NCBI RefSeq assembly: GCF_000758685.1
Contig: NZ_CP009286.1
Span: 4,777,501 to 4,841,500 of the forward strand
Length of the DNA: 64,000 bases
Direction of reading: 5' to 3'
Source: Paenibacillus stellifer
GTDB taxonomy: Bacteria; Bacillota; Bacilli; Paenibacillales; Paenibacillaceae
The notes beneath the pieces are model-generated. The model saw only the letters and a list, made by a program, of their open reading frames with translations. It had not been told where the DNA came from and did not search any database. The stretch's first letter is position 1, and each line of letters opens with the position of its first letter. Both the position numbers and the translations under genes were made by a program. Positions 17,306-26,281 of the stretch are shown in pieces.

Positions 17306-20045
17306 CAGATTCTGTAAACCCATTCTCAAGCCCTGAGGCCGCGCGCTCCAGGGCTTTCAACTGTTCATCCAGCCCGGAGGCTTCGGCGGTATAACGAAAA
17401 CGGCGGTCATTTCTTCTGTTGAGCAGCGCCGCTTCCTGCTCTTCCGCAAGCAGACGGTACTGCCTTAACAGCTCGCGGCCGGTTCTTGCAAACCTCATGG
17501 TCTCTATCCGGTCGCCCTTCGCCAAATATGCCTCCCCCAGCTTCAGCATTCCTTCTGCGGCTTCCGTCCACTTCAAGCGATTGAACCGGTCCGCCCGCTC
17601 CGCAAGGCGGATTTGGCGCAGCGCCTCACCCGGATTGCCCGACTTCAGGGCCTCTTCAGCCACCGCCCAGCTCAGAGCAGGGTCCTGCGGCGAATAACGC
17701 AACCCCATCTCCGCTGCTTCACGCTTCTCTCCCGGATCGGGCAGCAGCCAAGATAAGACGACGGTGCTCTTCGGGGAGAGCGGATTCCAGTCAAGCGACC
17801 GCTCCGCCAATTGTACCGCCCGGGAATTCGAAGAAGCGGACACCGCCTGCCGGAACAAGGTCTCTCCCCGCCAGTTCCGGAAGGACAGCGTGGAGAGCCC
17901 GATTAGCAGCACGCAGACTCCGGCTATTCCAAGGCGGCGGCCAATGGAGTGGAAGGGTTGGCGGTGCTTGCAGCGCTCAGGCCTCTTCTGTCCGGTACTT
18001 ATCCAGGCCAAACGGGAAACAGGCGAAGAACCGACTGGGGTACAGAAGCCGGAAACACCGGGGGTGTAGGGATCTAAACGAGCGCTGCCGAAGGCCAAAC
18101 CGTCACTGCCGAGGGCCGAATCTTTGAGCAAGCCGTCTCTTAGTTCTCCCGCATCGCTGGAAGCCGAATCGCTGAAAAAGGGGGTGGAGAGAGTTCCTCT
18201 TCTCCCCCTATTAAGCACCCGCCCCGGCGCTACCTCAGCCTCCTGGCCTCGGTCGATGCCGTTCCCTTCAGCCAAGGCCAGCGCCGGAAGCCATAGCAGC
18301 AGCAGTCGAAAGAGCGTATAGCTCATGTCGAAATCGACTGACGCATGCAGGAGCAGTGCCAGGAACGGAGCCAGCAGACGGGGCGACCGGATAGCGATCT
18401 GCACGCCCGCCGCTGCGAGACTTACCGCAGCGACAGTCAATCCGGCAGCCCCGAGATCCAGCAGCAGATCGAGGACGCCGCTGTGCACCTGGCTCCCGGC
18501 ATACGGGGAGGACTGGATCGCGAGATACGCGCTATGCCAGGTCTCCCCTCCCCTGCCCAGCCAGGGGGCCTCGGCCGCGAACCGCAGCGCGTCGCGGTAT
18601 ATGATCAAGCGCGCGCCCACTGTCGAGGACGGCCCGATTCCCCGCGCGCGCACGAGCAGCAGGACGGCGGCGCAGCCCGCCGTCCAGGCCAGCGCCGCCA
18701 GCAGCGCGGCGCTCTTCCTCCCGCCGGGGCGCTCCGCCCGACGGCTCAAGCGAAGGCCGGCCGCAAGCGCGCCGGCCCAGAGCCATAGCCCGGCCGCCGC
18801 TCCCAGGCCGGGCGGGGCTTCCGCGGGCAGCAGCGCCAGCCCGCGGAGCAGCAGGGCCGCCGCCGCGAACGGGGCGGCCCCGGCTGCGAGCAGCGGCAGG
18901 GCGAGCCGCCGCTGCAGCGCTAGTAGGGCGGCGGCTGCGCAGGCCGCCGCGAGCCAGGCGCCGCGCGACTCGCTGAGCAGCAGCGCGGCGGCGTAGGGGA
19001 ACAGCGGCGCGTGGCGGAGCGCCGCTGAGACGGCAGACCGGCGGAGGTCGCGCCGGTCCTCCCGCAGCCCCTGCCCCTCCGCTCCGTCCCCGCACCCCCA
19101 CCAGTCCCGATCCTCCGCCCCTACCACTCGGGCAGCATTCTCCCGCAGCCCCTGCCCCTCCGCTCCGTCCCCGCACCCCCACCAATCCCGATCCTCCGCA
19201 TCAGCCATTCGGGAACCGCCCTCCCGCAGCTTTTGCCCCTCTGCCCCGCCCTGCCTGGCACCCACTCCCCTGCGCATATCAGCTGTTCCCGCAGCCCTCG
19301 AAGCAGCAGCGAACAGGCGCTCCAGCAGGAATACCGCCATCGCCGCTCCGAAGGCATTGGGGTACTGCAGCAGCCCGCCGAGCCGTGCCCCCGAAGCGCT
19401 GACCTGCGGTGAAGCTCCGGTCAGCACGGCATAGGGGATCGGCAGCAGGCGGAAATAGGCAAGCAGGCCGCTTGCGCAGAGCAGACCGCCGGCAAGATGC
19501 CAGCCGGCGCGCAGCAGCCGCCCCGACTGCCGCCGTGAAGCGGCCCGCCAGGCGAGCACGGCGAAGCAGCCGCAAGCGCTCCAGCTCAGCAGCTCATTCA
19601 CGGTGCCTTGGGCCGATACGGGATGACGCAGCAGCGAAATGCCATAAAGCCCGGCCAGAAGAAACGGTCCCGCAAGCACCCCGATTTCACCCGGAGCCAT
19701 CCGACTGAGCAGCTTATCAGCACTCCGCAGACGCAGCCCATCCTTCTTCACGGCTGCATCTGCAATTATGCACCGGTCGGAATCCCCGGCTGGCATTTCC
19801 CCGGCAGTCCACCGCAGCATGGGGATCATAAGCAGTGCTCCGCACAACAGAAAGAAGACGGCCAGGAGCAAATAGCCGTCTTCCGCAAAATAAAGCCCGC
19901 GCCGGAGAACCGCCGCAATCCCGACAACCGCAATAATGGCGGCGCTTATCCCTTCCGGGTGTAGGAAACCGAACATGCAGCGCATGCATTTTTTCAATAA
20001 TTCCCGCATTCTCATTGTATCACCGTCATCCCCCGAAGCGGCCAT
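17208..20045 (-). CDS. O-antigen-ligase-like polytopic membrane protein with C-terminal TPR-like region
   Basis: 945 residues, far longer than the 400-450 typical of Wzy_C proteins. About 12 transmembrane helices; the Wzy_C core is visible as GARLIIYRDALRFAAEAPWLGRGG...SPYAGSQVHSGVLDLLLDLG (residues about 490-560). The C-terminal 230 residues look like tetratricopeptide repeats (AVQLAERSLDWNPLSPKSTVV onwards). Two hydrophilic insertions are odd: a repeat region (residues about 260-345, encoded by the 81-bp minisatellite) and a low-complexity stretch before the TPRs. Such proteins polymerise or ligate surface polysaccharide; the substrate is unknown. ATG at 20045 follows AAGGAG. The 3' end overlaps sdpI by 98 bases in convergent orientation. 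GC content is very high in the middle. Confidence 0.7.
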   Translation of the reverse strand: MAASGDDGDTMRMRELLKKCMRCMFGFLHPEGISAAIIAVVGIAAVLRRGLYFAEDGYLLLAVFFLLCGALLMIPMLRWTAGEMPAGDSDRCIIADAAVKKDGLRLRSADKLLSRMAPGEIGVLAGPFLLAGLYGISLLRHPVSAQGTVNELLSWSACGCFAVLAWRAASRRQSGRLLRAGWHLAGGLLCASGLLAYFRLLPIPYAVLTGASPQVSASGARLGGLLQYPNAFGAAMAVFLLERLFAAASRAAGTADMRRGVGARQGGAEGQKLREGGSRMADAEDRDWWGCGDGAEGQGLRENAARVVGAEDRDWWGCGDGAEGQGLREDRRDLRRSAVSAALRHAPLFPYAAALLLSESRGAWLAAACAAAALLALQRRLALPLLAAGAAPFAAAALLLRGLALLPAEAPPGLGAAAGLWLWAGALAAGLRLSRRAERPGGRKSAALLAALAWTAGCAAVLLLVRARGIGPSSTVGARLIIYRDALRFAAEAPWLGRGGETWHSAYLAIQSSPYAGSQVHSGVLDLLLDLGAAGLTVAAVSLAAAGVQIAIRSPRLLAPFLALLLHASVDFDMSYTLFRLLLLWLPALALAEGNGIDRGQEAEVAPGRVLNRGRRGTLSTPFFSDSASSDAGELRDGLLKDSALGSDGLAFGSARLDPYTPGVSGFCTPVGSSPVSRLAWISTGQKRPERCKHRQPFHSIGRRLGIAGVCVLLIGLSTLSFRNWRGETLFRQAVSASSNSRAVQLAERSLDWNPLSPKSTVVLSWLLPDPGEKREAAEMGLRYSPQDPALSWAVAEEALKSGNPGEALRQIRLAERADRFNRLKWTEAAEGMLKLGEAYLAKGDRIETMRFARTGRELLRQYRLLAEEQEAALLNRRNDRRFRYTAEASGLDEQLKALERAASGLENGFTESVRLSSGGNQTTNTRTESDRRAGLQQAEYSHTP
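19059..19262. repeat. 81-bp in-frame minisatellite inside the O-antigen-ligase-like gene
   Basis: Two 81-bp copies (19059-19139, 19140-19220) that are nearly identical over their first 60 bases, and a third, diverged and truncated copy from 19221. 81 bases equal 27 codons, so copy-number change keeps the frame. The encoded unit contains AEDRDWWGCGDGAEGQGLRE. Confidence 0.9.
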
Positions 20046-20136
20046 TCTCGTCTCCTTAGTGTCTCCAAGCCGCAGCCTTGCCAAACCCTGTCATAGTCAT
20101 ACGAAGACGATCGCCGGAGACAGACGATGTACCTTC

Positions 20137-20180
20137 GGCGACAAACCAATTTGCCTTTGGCGACAAACCAATTTGCCTTT
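20137..20180. repeat. Perfect 22-bp tandem duplication
   Basis: GGCGACAAACCAATTTGCCT plus TT occurs twice head to tail (20137-20158, 20159-20180), and the unit start recurs in part directly after. TTTGCC and GGCAAA inside it can form short hairpins. It lies upstream of the O-antigen-ligase-like gene. Confidence 0.85.
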
Positions 20181-20301
20181 GGCAAAAGAACGGCTTCATG
20201 TAACAAATATGGGCAAATCGTTGATCCTGAAAACCGCCTGACGATCATGATGCGTCGTCCGCTTCGGAAACAGAACACGGGATTCTCATCGCTATTGAAG
20301 C

Positions 20302-20333
20302 AAAAAGAGGCCTGCCGGCATCCGGCAAGCCCC
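20302..20333 (-). terminator. Rho-independent terminator of the methyltransferase gene
   Basis: A 12-bp stem with two imperfect pairs and a 3-base loop (GGGGCTTGCCGG / CCGGCAGGCCTC), followed on the minus strand by TTTTT. Confidence 0.8.
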
Positions 20334-20367
20334 TTCATTCAAGCGGCCCTGACCCAAGGCCCTGTAT

Positions 20368-21540
20368 TTATTTCTCCGTCGGCAGCAGATCTCTGCAAGC
20401 CCGCTCCAGATAAGGATCGGCTCCCAGAAAGTCACGGAATGCCGTATATTCGCGCCAGAGCGCCTCTCTGTCCACTCCGCTGCCGCGAACGGCGCGGATC
20501 AGAATGTTCTTCGGCGTATGCTCCATATCGATAAACTCCAGAAGCTGCGTGCGGTAGCCGAGAATATCCAGCAGCTTCGCCCGGATGCCATCGGTAGCCA
20601 GCGCCGCAAAGCGCTCCTTCAGAATGCCGTGCGACAGCATTGGCTCCATGACCGTGTTCTGTATCTGGGCGAACAGCTCATGCTGGCAACAGGGAACCGA
20701 GAGAATGACCGAAGCGCCCCAGCGAACGGCTTTCTCAAGCGCGGCATCCGTTGCTGTGTCGCAGGCATGCAGCGTGACAACCATATCGACCTGGTCAAGC
20801 CCCGTGTAGTCCGCGATATCCCCGACGAGGAATTGGAGCTTGTTATAACCCAGTCTCTCCGCAAGCGCCGAGCAGTGCGCGATGACGTCCGCCTTGAGGT
20901 CCAGCCCTACGATGCTGAGCTCCCGCCCTGCCGCGACCGCCAGATAATGATAGAGCGCGAAGGTCAGATAGGATTTTCCGCAGCCGAAATCGACGATGGT
21001 GAGCGGCCGACCCTGCGGCAGAGACGGCAGCACATCCTCCACCATTTCGAGGAACCGGTTAATCTGGCGGAACTTGTCGTATTTCTTCGCCAGCACTTTC
21101 CCGCTCTCGTTCATGATGCCGAGCTCGATCAGAAACGGCACCGGCTCTCCGTCCTCCAGCACATACCGCTTCTTGCGGTTATGGGACAAATCCGCAGCAG
21201 GCTGTTTCGTCGCCGGCTTCTTCAGCACGGTTGCCTTCCCCTTCTTGCTGAGCAGCACCTGGTAATCCGCGTCAGCAGTGCAGAGAAGCCCCTGACGGAA
21301 GATGTCCGTCAGCAGCATTTCCAGCTCCTGTCCCGCAGATTCGGCAGGAATATTCTTATGCTCCACCTGGGTAGCCGTGTAATAGGCGAATTGGTAATGC
21401 ATGCCGTTCTTCAGCTGCACGGGTTTGACAACGACCTTGCTGAACGTCGCGCCTTCCTTGCGGCGAAGCTGGCTCAGCGTACCCGCAATGAGGGATTGGC
21501 CCCCCATAATGTGTTCGATCAATGTATTCAGGGATTCCAA
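20368..21540 (-). CDS. Class I SAM-dependent methyltransferase (Methyltransf_32 type)
   Basis: 390 residues. The N-terminal 150 residues are an accessory region; the SAM-binding motif I is LTIVDFGCGKSYLTFALYHYL (about 180-200), motif II IVGLDLK, and the motif IV region VVTLHACDTATDAALEKA with SVPCCQHEL following. This DFGCGKSYLTF...HACDTATD...PCCQHE pattern is that of the Methyltransf_32 family, related to eukaryotic GSTCD and METTL25 type proteins, acting on an RNA or protein substrate not defined in bacteria. It has its own terminator and probably its own promoter in the 99-base gap after phzF. Confidence 0.85.
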   Translation of the reverse strand: MESLNTLIEHIMGGQSLIAGTLSQLRRKEGATFSKVVVKPVQLKNGMHYQFAYYTATQVEHKNIPAESAGQELEMLLTDIFRQGLLCTADADYQVLLSKKGKATVLKKPATKQPAADLSHNRKKRYVLEDGEPVPFLIELGIMNESGKVLAKKYDKFRQINRFLEMVEDVLPSLPQGRPLTIVDFGCGKSYLTFALYHYLAVAAGRELSIVGLDLKADVIAHCSALAERLGYNKLQFLVGDIADYTGLDQVDMVVTLHACDTATDAALEKAVRWGASVILSVPCCQHELFAQIQNTVMEPMLSHGILKERFAALATDGIRAKLLDILGYRTQLLEFIDMEHTPKNILIRAVRGSGVDREALWREYTAFRDFLGADPYLERACRDLLPTEK

Positions 21541-21639
21541 GATGATAACCCGCTTTCTTGATAGGTAAAATGAGAGCCGCCAGGCAGCGGGCGGCCGGAA
21601 TTGCCGGAGCTTCAGTCTGTGGCTTGAACGCCGCCTGCT

Positions 21640-22446
21640 TCAGGGAGCGGCGTGAAGCTGCCCGCTGACCACTGTCACCGCCCGTCCGGTCAGATATATC
21701 CGGCCGTCCGAGACGCGGAGCCGGAGCAGGCCGCCCCGGCCGGACGCCTGATAGGCCGTCAGTTCCCGCCGTTCCAGGCGCTCGGACCAAAGACTCGCGA
21801 GCGCCGTATGGGCCGAGCCGGTAACGGGATCTTCGTTCACTCCGATTGACGGAGCGAAGAAACGGGATACGAAGTCGATGCCGTCTTCCCGGCTCCGTGC
21901 GGTAACCGCCACAGCGCGTGGCGGCAGCGCGGTCAGGGCGGTGAAGACCGGACTCATGCTCCGGACCTGCGATTCGTCCTTTAGGGTGACGATCAGGTTG
22001 TCGGCGTAATGCCAGAGTTCTTCCACATCTTCCTCTTGCAGTCCAAGAGCGGACGCAAGTCCGGCTATAGGCTCAGCCGGAGTCAGCTCATAAGCAGGGA
22101 AGCTGAGTGTAATTCCCTCCCCGCTCCGCTCGGCTGTCAGCAGCCCGCTCAGGGTATGGAATTCCGCTCTCTTATCGGCAGACAGAACACCTGTCTCCCA
22201 CAGCGTATGCGCACTCGCCAGCGTAGCATGGCCGCAGAGCTTCACCTCGGCGGCCGGCGTGAACCAGCGCAGCCGGTAGCCGCCGTTCTCCGGCCAGAGA
22301 AAGGCCGTCTCCGAAAGATTCATTTCTGCGGCCACCCGGGACATGTAATCCTCAGGCACCGGTGCCTGAAGCAGGCACACCGCCGCCGGATTTCCTCCAA
22401 AGGCCTTCTCGGTGAAGGCGTCCACAATATAAATGGGCAGTGTCAT
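21640..22446 (-). CDS. PhzF-family isomerase-like protein
   Basis: 268 residues with the PhzF/DapF-like two-domain fold. Signatures: YIVDAFTEKAFGGNPAAVCLL at the start, AEMNLSETAFLW with the conserved catalytic glutamate, FTPAAEVKLCGHATLASAH, and GVNEDPVTGSAHTALASLW. Members act as isomerases; the physiological substrate is generally unknown outside phenazine pathways, and no phenazine genes are nearby. The ATG overlaps the stop of the DUF6483 gene in ATGA, so the two are probably cotranslated. Confidence 0.9.
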   Translation of the reverse strand: MTLPIYIVDAFTEKAFGGNPAAVCLLQAPVPEDYMSRVAAEMNLSETAFLWPENGGYRLRWFTPAAEVKLCGHATLASAHTLWETGVLSADKRAEFHTLSGLLTAERSGEGITLSFPAYELTPAEPIAGLASALGLQEEDVEELWHYADNLIVTLKDESQVRSMSPVFTALTALPPRAVAVTARSREDGIDFVSRFFAPSIGVNEDPVTGSAHTALASLWSERLERRELTAYQASGRGGLLRLRVSDGRIYLTGRAVTVVSGQLHAAP

Positions 22447-23117
22447 GATGTCTCCGTCTCCTTATCCGCATGGTTCAGACGCAGCCATTGCTCGCGTCCC
22501 TCAGCTACTTCTTCGAGCGGGAGGTTGCCGCGAAGAAGCTCGTCCTGATCTTTGGCCAGCAGCCGATTGTACAGCTCCTCGCCTTCCTTGCCGATATCCT
22601 CCCCATGCTCTCTGAGCCGGTACAGCGAATCCTCCGCCTTGCCGTAGCGGCCAACGGCTTCCATATAAGCCATCAGCAGCCGCTCACTCTTGGCTGGAAG
22701 TCGATAAGCTTCCACGGCATTCAGGCATTCATCGATTTCCTCCGGCAAATTCAGAAGATCCCGGTCGGCGCCGTGAAGAGCCGCGTACAGATAGAGATGC
22801 AGGCTCTTCATTAGCCGGGGAACAGCCTCCTCCACATTTTCGCCCGCCAAATAAATCCCGCCCTCTTCGTACATCAGCCTGGCCATTCCCTGCAGCTTAT
22901 CGCTCTCTACGCCTCCACCAAGGCGGAACATCTCTATGATATCCTCCACGGACAGCGAATTCATGAGCCTGGAGTTGAGCCGGAAATGCTTATTCATCAG
23001 CTCATCGACTTCCCATAACGCTTCCGTGGTCTTGCGCTCCTGCTTCAATGCGAATACTTTCGCAATCATTCCGGTCATGTCTTCGATCATCCGGACGATG
23101 TAATCTCTACGGAACAA
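22443..23117 (-). CDS. DUF6483-family protein
   Basis: 224 residues, helical and acidic, with TPR-like periodicity (LLMAYMEAVGRYGKAEDSLYRL). The start MFRRDYIVRMIEDMTGMI agrees with the N-terminus of DUF6483 proteins. TTG at 23117 follows GGGGAGG by nine bases; the GTG at 23135 would absorb that site. The function is unknown. It precedes and overlaps phzF. Confidence 0.7.
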   Translation of the reverse strand: MFRRDYIVRMIEDMTGMIAKVFALKQERKTTEALWEVDELMNKHFRLNSRLMNSLSVEDIIEMFRLGGGVESDKLQGMARLMYEEGGIYLAGENVEEAVPRLMKSLHLYLYAALHGADRDLLNLPEEIDECLNAVEAYRLPAKSERLLMAYMEAVGRYGKAEDSLYRLREHGEDIGKEGEELYNRLLAKDQDELLRGNLPLEEVAEGREQWLRLNHADKETETS

Positions 23118-23420
23118 GATCTTTCGCCTCCCCACAGCTTGGCTTCACGCCTATCTTAAACCATTCCCTGCGCCAATTCCACCACCCGGCCGGTTGAGCC
23201 GCCAGCACCGGAGCCGCCATTACAAAACCGGGATGCGCCAATGTTCCGGTACGACGATGACGCAGGAAGGTTTTGGAGTATGAAAGATTGACAAAATCCG
23301 GGGACAGAGTTAATCTGAAAAAACGAATGATCTGGATTACAGATCATATTGGATTCCAGTTCAAGAATAAGACAAAACGGAACCAAATCCAGACTTATCA
23401 GAATCAAGGAGGCGCGAACA
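23118..23420. other. Divergent 300-bp regulatory gap
   Basis: Separates the minus-strand DUF6483/phzF pair from the plus-strand regulator/MFS pair. It contains the plus-strand promoter at 23288-23316 and a leader of about 100 bases. The minus-strand promoter is not resolved. No gene is supported. Confidence 0.6.
23288..23316 (+). promoter_or_regulatory. Promoter of the regulator/MFS operon
   Basis: Perfect TTGACA, 17-base spacer, TAATCT. The -10 matches only half of TATAAT, so activity may be weak or assisted. Confidence 0.45.
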
Positions 23421-23936
23421 ATGAGTGATTTTAAGGATCAAGACAGAACCCTTGGTTCCGTATTTCCAATTAACGAAGAGCAGGAGAAGCTTCTGCAGAG
23501 TGCGCTGCGAATCAAGATCATCCAGACGCTGGCCGGGGAGCCTCTGACATCCAAGCAGGCAGCCGAGCGGCTCGGCAAGACTCCGGGCAACGTCCATTAC
23601 CATATTCAGAAGCTTTATGAAGGCGGACTGCTGGAGCTTGTGCGCACAGAAGCCGCCGGCGGGATTATGCAGAAATTTTACCAGTCCAAATCAGCCTGGT
23701 TCCGCTCTGCGGAGTTCTCCGGGTTCCAGTTCCCTCCGGAGGATATGGTCGAACGTTTTACGACAAGGCTGACGCTTTCGGACAGCGAGCTTCAGGATTT
23801 TCGCCGCGATTTGATGGACCTCATTACAGGCTGGGAGGCCAAAGCGACGCAGGGCCAGGAATATGGCATTGAAATGGCAATCGGACGCCTTCCTCAGCCT
23901 CACGACAATGAAAGCAACAAGGAGGCCCAATCATGA
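23421..23936 (+). CDS. ArsR-type winged-helix transcriptional regulator
   Basis: 171 residues. The winged helix is in the first 90: ALRIKIIQTLAGEPLTSKQAAERLGKTPGNVHYHIQKLYEGGLLELV, with recognition helix TPGNVHYHIQKL. The C-terminal part (residues 95-150) may sense a ligand. The ATG follows AAGGAGG by eight bases; the upstream 24 residues of the longer frame are rejected. Its stop overlaps the MFS start in ATGA, which suggests that it controls the efflux gene. No cysteine cluster points to metal sensing. Confidence 0.85.
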   Translation: MSDFKDQDRTLGSVFPINEEQEKLLQSALRIKIIQTLAGEPLTSKQAAERLGKTPGNVHYHIQKLYEGGLLELVRTEAAGGIMQKFYQSKSAWFRSAEFSGFQFPPEDMVERFTTRLTLSDSELQDFRRDLMDLITGWEAKATQGQEYGIEMAIGRLPQPHDNESNKEAQS

Positions 23937-25228
23937 TGCCGGCAGACGCCGCCGAGCAGAAACGAAGCGGAACGCTGCAGCGGTTCGCTGCCCCTTTTGC
24001 CCGGTCCCGCGCCTTCCCTTCCCTCTGGCTGGGCCACTTGATCTCGTTTCTGGGCAGCTCGGTCACGATGGTAATTCTGCCGGTGCTCGTGTACTCGCTG
24101 ACCGGGTCCACTACCACGATGGGCATCGTTATGGCCGCCTATATGCTGCCGAATGTGCTGATGCTTCCCTTCGCGGGACATATCGTGGACCGCAGCGACC
24201 GGGTATCCGTTATGCTGCTGACCGACATTCTGCGCTTTGTGATCATGACGGGGACAGCCGTTCTCTCGCTTACCGGGACATTGAGCATCCCGCTTCTGCT
24301 GCTGCTCATGGCCGGCTATGGCCTGCTCGACGGCCTTTTTCAGCCTGCTTACGCTGCGGTCCGGGCCGTCGTCTTCACGCCCGACATCCGGATCGCGGCG
24401 AACTCCCTGTCGCAGATTACCACGCAGGCGGTTCGCCTGATTGGTCCGGCTCTCGGCGGCCTGCTCATTACTCATTGGCCGCCGGGAATCGGCTTCGGAC
24501 TCGACGCCTTTACCTACCTGCTGTCTCTAGCGTGCCTGCTCAGGCTTAGGCGGGAACTCGGAGCGCAGGAAAAGGACGGGCCCGGGAACGAAGCCGCTTC
24601 GCTGCAGCCCGGTCATTCGTCCACCCACTGGAAGCAGGATTTCATGGAAGGTATCGCTGTTCTGCGAAGCCATCCCTGGCTGTGGATTACAATCATAGCC
24701 TTCTGCTTCATCAACATCTGCTTCACCGGCGTGACCAGTGTGCTGATCCCCTGGCTGTTCAAGGTGCATAACGGCTGGTCGCCTTACCTGTATGGCCTGG
24801 CGGTTACCTTCTCCGGTCTCGGGGCTATCGCGGCGGGCCTGATCTTCGGCATGCGTGGAGAGTGGAAGCGCAGAGGGCTTGTTGCCTACGGCGGAGCGTT
24901 GATAAGCGGTATTGCGCTGTTCAGTCTAAGCCTTGCTCCCAATGCCGGAACGGCGATCGCCCTGTTCGCGCTGGAGGGCTTCGGCATTATGTTCTTCTCG
25001 ATGATTTGGGAAATCAGTCTGCAGGATCTGGTGCCGCAGGAGGCGTTCGGGCGGGTAGCCAGTCTGGACTTGATGGGCTCCTTCGCCCTGCTTCCGATCG
25101 GTTATATCATGGTGGGCTGGATAGCCGACCAGATCGGAGGCGTCTTGACGATCGGCCTGTTCTCGGGCCTTGGAATCGCAGCCATCCTGCTGGTGCTCTG
25201 CATCCCGTCCATCCGGCGATTCCAGTAG
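23933..25228 (+). CDS. MFS transporter (probable drug/multidrug efflux)
   Basis: 431 residues, 12 predicted transmembrane helices. The loop 2-3 motif is GHIVDRSDRVSVML, a variant of GxxxDRxGRR. The family resembles the MFS_3/enterobactin-exporter-like group that is common in Firmicutes beside ArsR or PadR regulators. AAGGAGG lies seven bases before the ATG. Substrate is unknown. A long hairpin terminator-like structure follows 28 bases after the stop. Confidence 0.87.
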   Translation: MMPADAAEQKRSGTLQRFAAPFARSRAFPSLWLGHLISFLGSSVTMVILPVLVYSLTGSTTTMGIVMAAYMLPNVLMLPFAGHIVDRSDRVSVMLLTDILRFVIMTGTAVLSLTGTLSIPLLLLLMAGYGLLDGLFQPAYAAVRAVVFTPDIRIAANSLSQITTQAVRLIGPALGGLLITHWPPGIGFGLDAFTYLLSLACLLRLRRELGAQEKDGPGNEAASLQPGHSSTHWKQDFMEGIAVLRSHPWLWITIIAFCFINICFTGVTSVLIPWLFKVHNGWSPYLYGLAVTFSGLGAIAAGLIFGMRGEWKRRGLVAYGGALISGIALFSLSLAPNAGTAIALFALEGFGIMFFSMIWEISLQDLVPQEAFGRVASLDLMGSFALLPIGYIMVGWIADQIGGVLTIGLFSGLGIAAILLVLCIPSIRRFQ

Positions 25229-25255
25229 AATACACTATATCCACATCCACGCAGA

Positions 25256-25293
25256 CAAGCGGGCGGCGTCTCCTGTGAGACACCGCCCGCTTG
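25256..25293. terminator. Long hairpin at convergent gene ends
   Basis: A stem of about 17 bp with one mismatch (CAAGCGGGCGG.GTCTC / GAGAC.CCGCCCGCTTG) and a 4-base loop. No T-run, but its position after the MFS gene and before the convergent hydrolase end suggests bidirectional termination. Confidence 0.6.
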
Positions 25294-25335
25294 TACGTGG
25301 CGCAACTCTTATTTGCAGCGGACTAACACCCTCCG

Positions 25336-25416
25336 CTTATCTTACCGGTTATCTCTTACTGCCACTACTTATCTTACGAGTCATCTTATCTTACAGTTAT
25401 CTTATCTTATCTTACG
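25336..25416. repeat. TTATC/TTATCTTAC microsatellite-like tract reaching into the hydrolase 3' end
   Basis: About ten degenerate copies of TTATC or CTTATCTTAC in 80 bases. The last copies supply the stop codon region of the minus-strand hydrolase (25407-25416). Confidence 0.8.
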
Positions 25417-26198
25417 AGAACCGCCGCAAAATCCCTAATCACCGCAGCCAGCTGCTCCGGCGCTTCGAACATGCTCATATGTCCGGCGCCCGGGATGACG
25501 GCCTTGGCGACGTTGGAGCCACTCGCCGTAAAGATTTTCTCCGGAGGGACAATCTCATCCTTCTCTCCGGCCACTAGCAGGATCGGCAGATAGCTGGCGG
25601 ACAGCACATCCCGCCGGTCGGGACGTTCCCTCATCGCAAGCGCTGCACCTACCGCACCCGAAGGCGGAGTCTTATAGCCGATCTCGCGGGCCCGCTGCAA
25701 GAGCTCCGGCGAAGTGAACGCCGTATCCGGAGCGAACAGGCCGGGGACAAGCCCGTCGACAAATTCGTTAATGCCTTTCGACTGGATAGTCGCTACCGCC
25801 TTGAGCCGCTTCTCCTTCGCCTCCTCGCTGTCCGGGTAAGGCGTGGAATGAATCAGGCCGAAGGCGTTCAGGCGGGAAGCGTACCGCTGGGCAAACGCAA
25901 GCGTAATATAACCGCCGAGCGAGTGTCCGAGCAGCGTCACCTTCGGGATATCCAGCGCATCGAGCAGGGACAGGACATCGCCCGCCATCTGTTCAATGGT
26001 GTACGCGCCGAGCGGCGCATCGGAAGAGCCATGCCCGCGCAGATCGGGCGCTATCACGCGGTAGCTCCCGGACAATAGAGGGATCACTTTCTCCCAATAG
26101 GCCGAGCTTCCGCAGAAACCGTGGAGCAGAACAATGACTTCGCCCTGCCCTTGATCGCTGTAACAAATATTGCTTCCTTCACAACGCACCGTCTCCAT
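25407..26198 (-). CDS. Alpha/beta hydrolase
   Basis: 263 residues. The oxyanion motif LLHGFCGSS, the nucleophile elbow GHSLGG (Ser), the acid in AGEKDEIVPPE and the C-terminal GAGHMSMFEAPE (His) complete the catalytic triad. The family is broad (esterases, lactonases, dehalogenases, MenH-like); substrate unknown. ATG at 26198 follows AAGAAGGAAG. An upstream ATG at 26285 overlaps the yyaC stop but the 29 residues it adds come from an AT-rich promoter-like segment and are rejected. The 3' end lies in the TTATC tract. Confidence 0.87.
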   Translation of the reverse strand: METVRCEGSNICYSDQGQGEVIVLLHGFCGSSAYWEKVIPLLSGSYRVIAPDLRGHGSSDAPLGAYTIEQMAGDVLSLLDALDIPKVTLLGHSLGGYITLAFAQRYASRLNAFGLIHSTPYPDSEEAKEKRLKAVATIQSKGINEFVDGLVPGLFAPDTAFTSPELLQRAREIGYKTPPSGAVGAALAMRERPDRRDVLSASYLPILLVAGEKDEIVPPEKIFTASGSNVAKAVIPGAGHMSMFEAPEQLAAVIRDFAAVLVR

Positions 26199-26281
26199 GA
26201 CTGCTTCCTTCTTTCTTTTATATAAATACAATTCAGGGGTATTAATTATATAAATCCGATTGAAGAGAGTTTGAAACGCTG

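Larger units (their letters stand above)
20046..20367. other. 320-bp gap with 22-bp repeats and a terminator
   Basis: Between the O-antigen-ligase-like gene and the methyltransferase gene, both minus strand. Contains the promoter region of the former (not resolved), a 22-bp tandem repeat and the terminator of the methyltransferase gene. No protein gene is supported. Confidence 0.6.

Noticed and set aside
25336..25416. Possible CRISPR or IS end
   Set aside because: Short simple-sequence repeats without spacers, transposase or target duplication.
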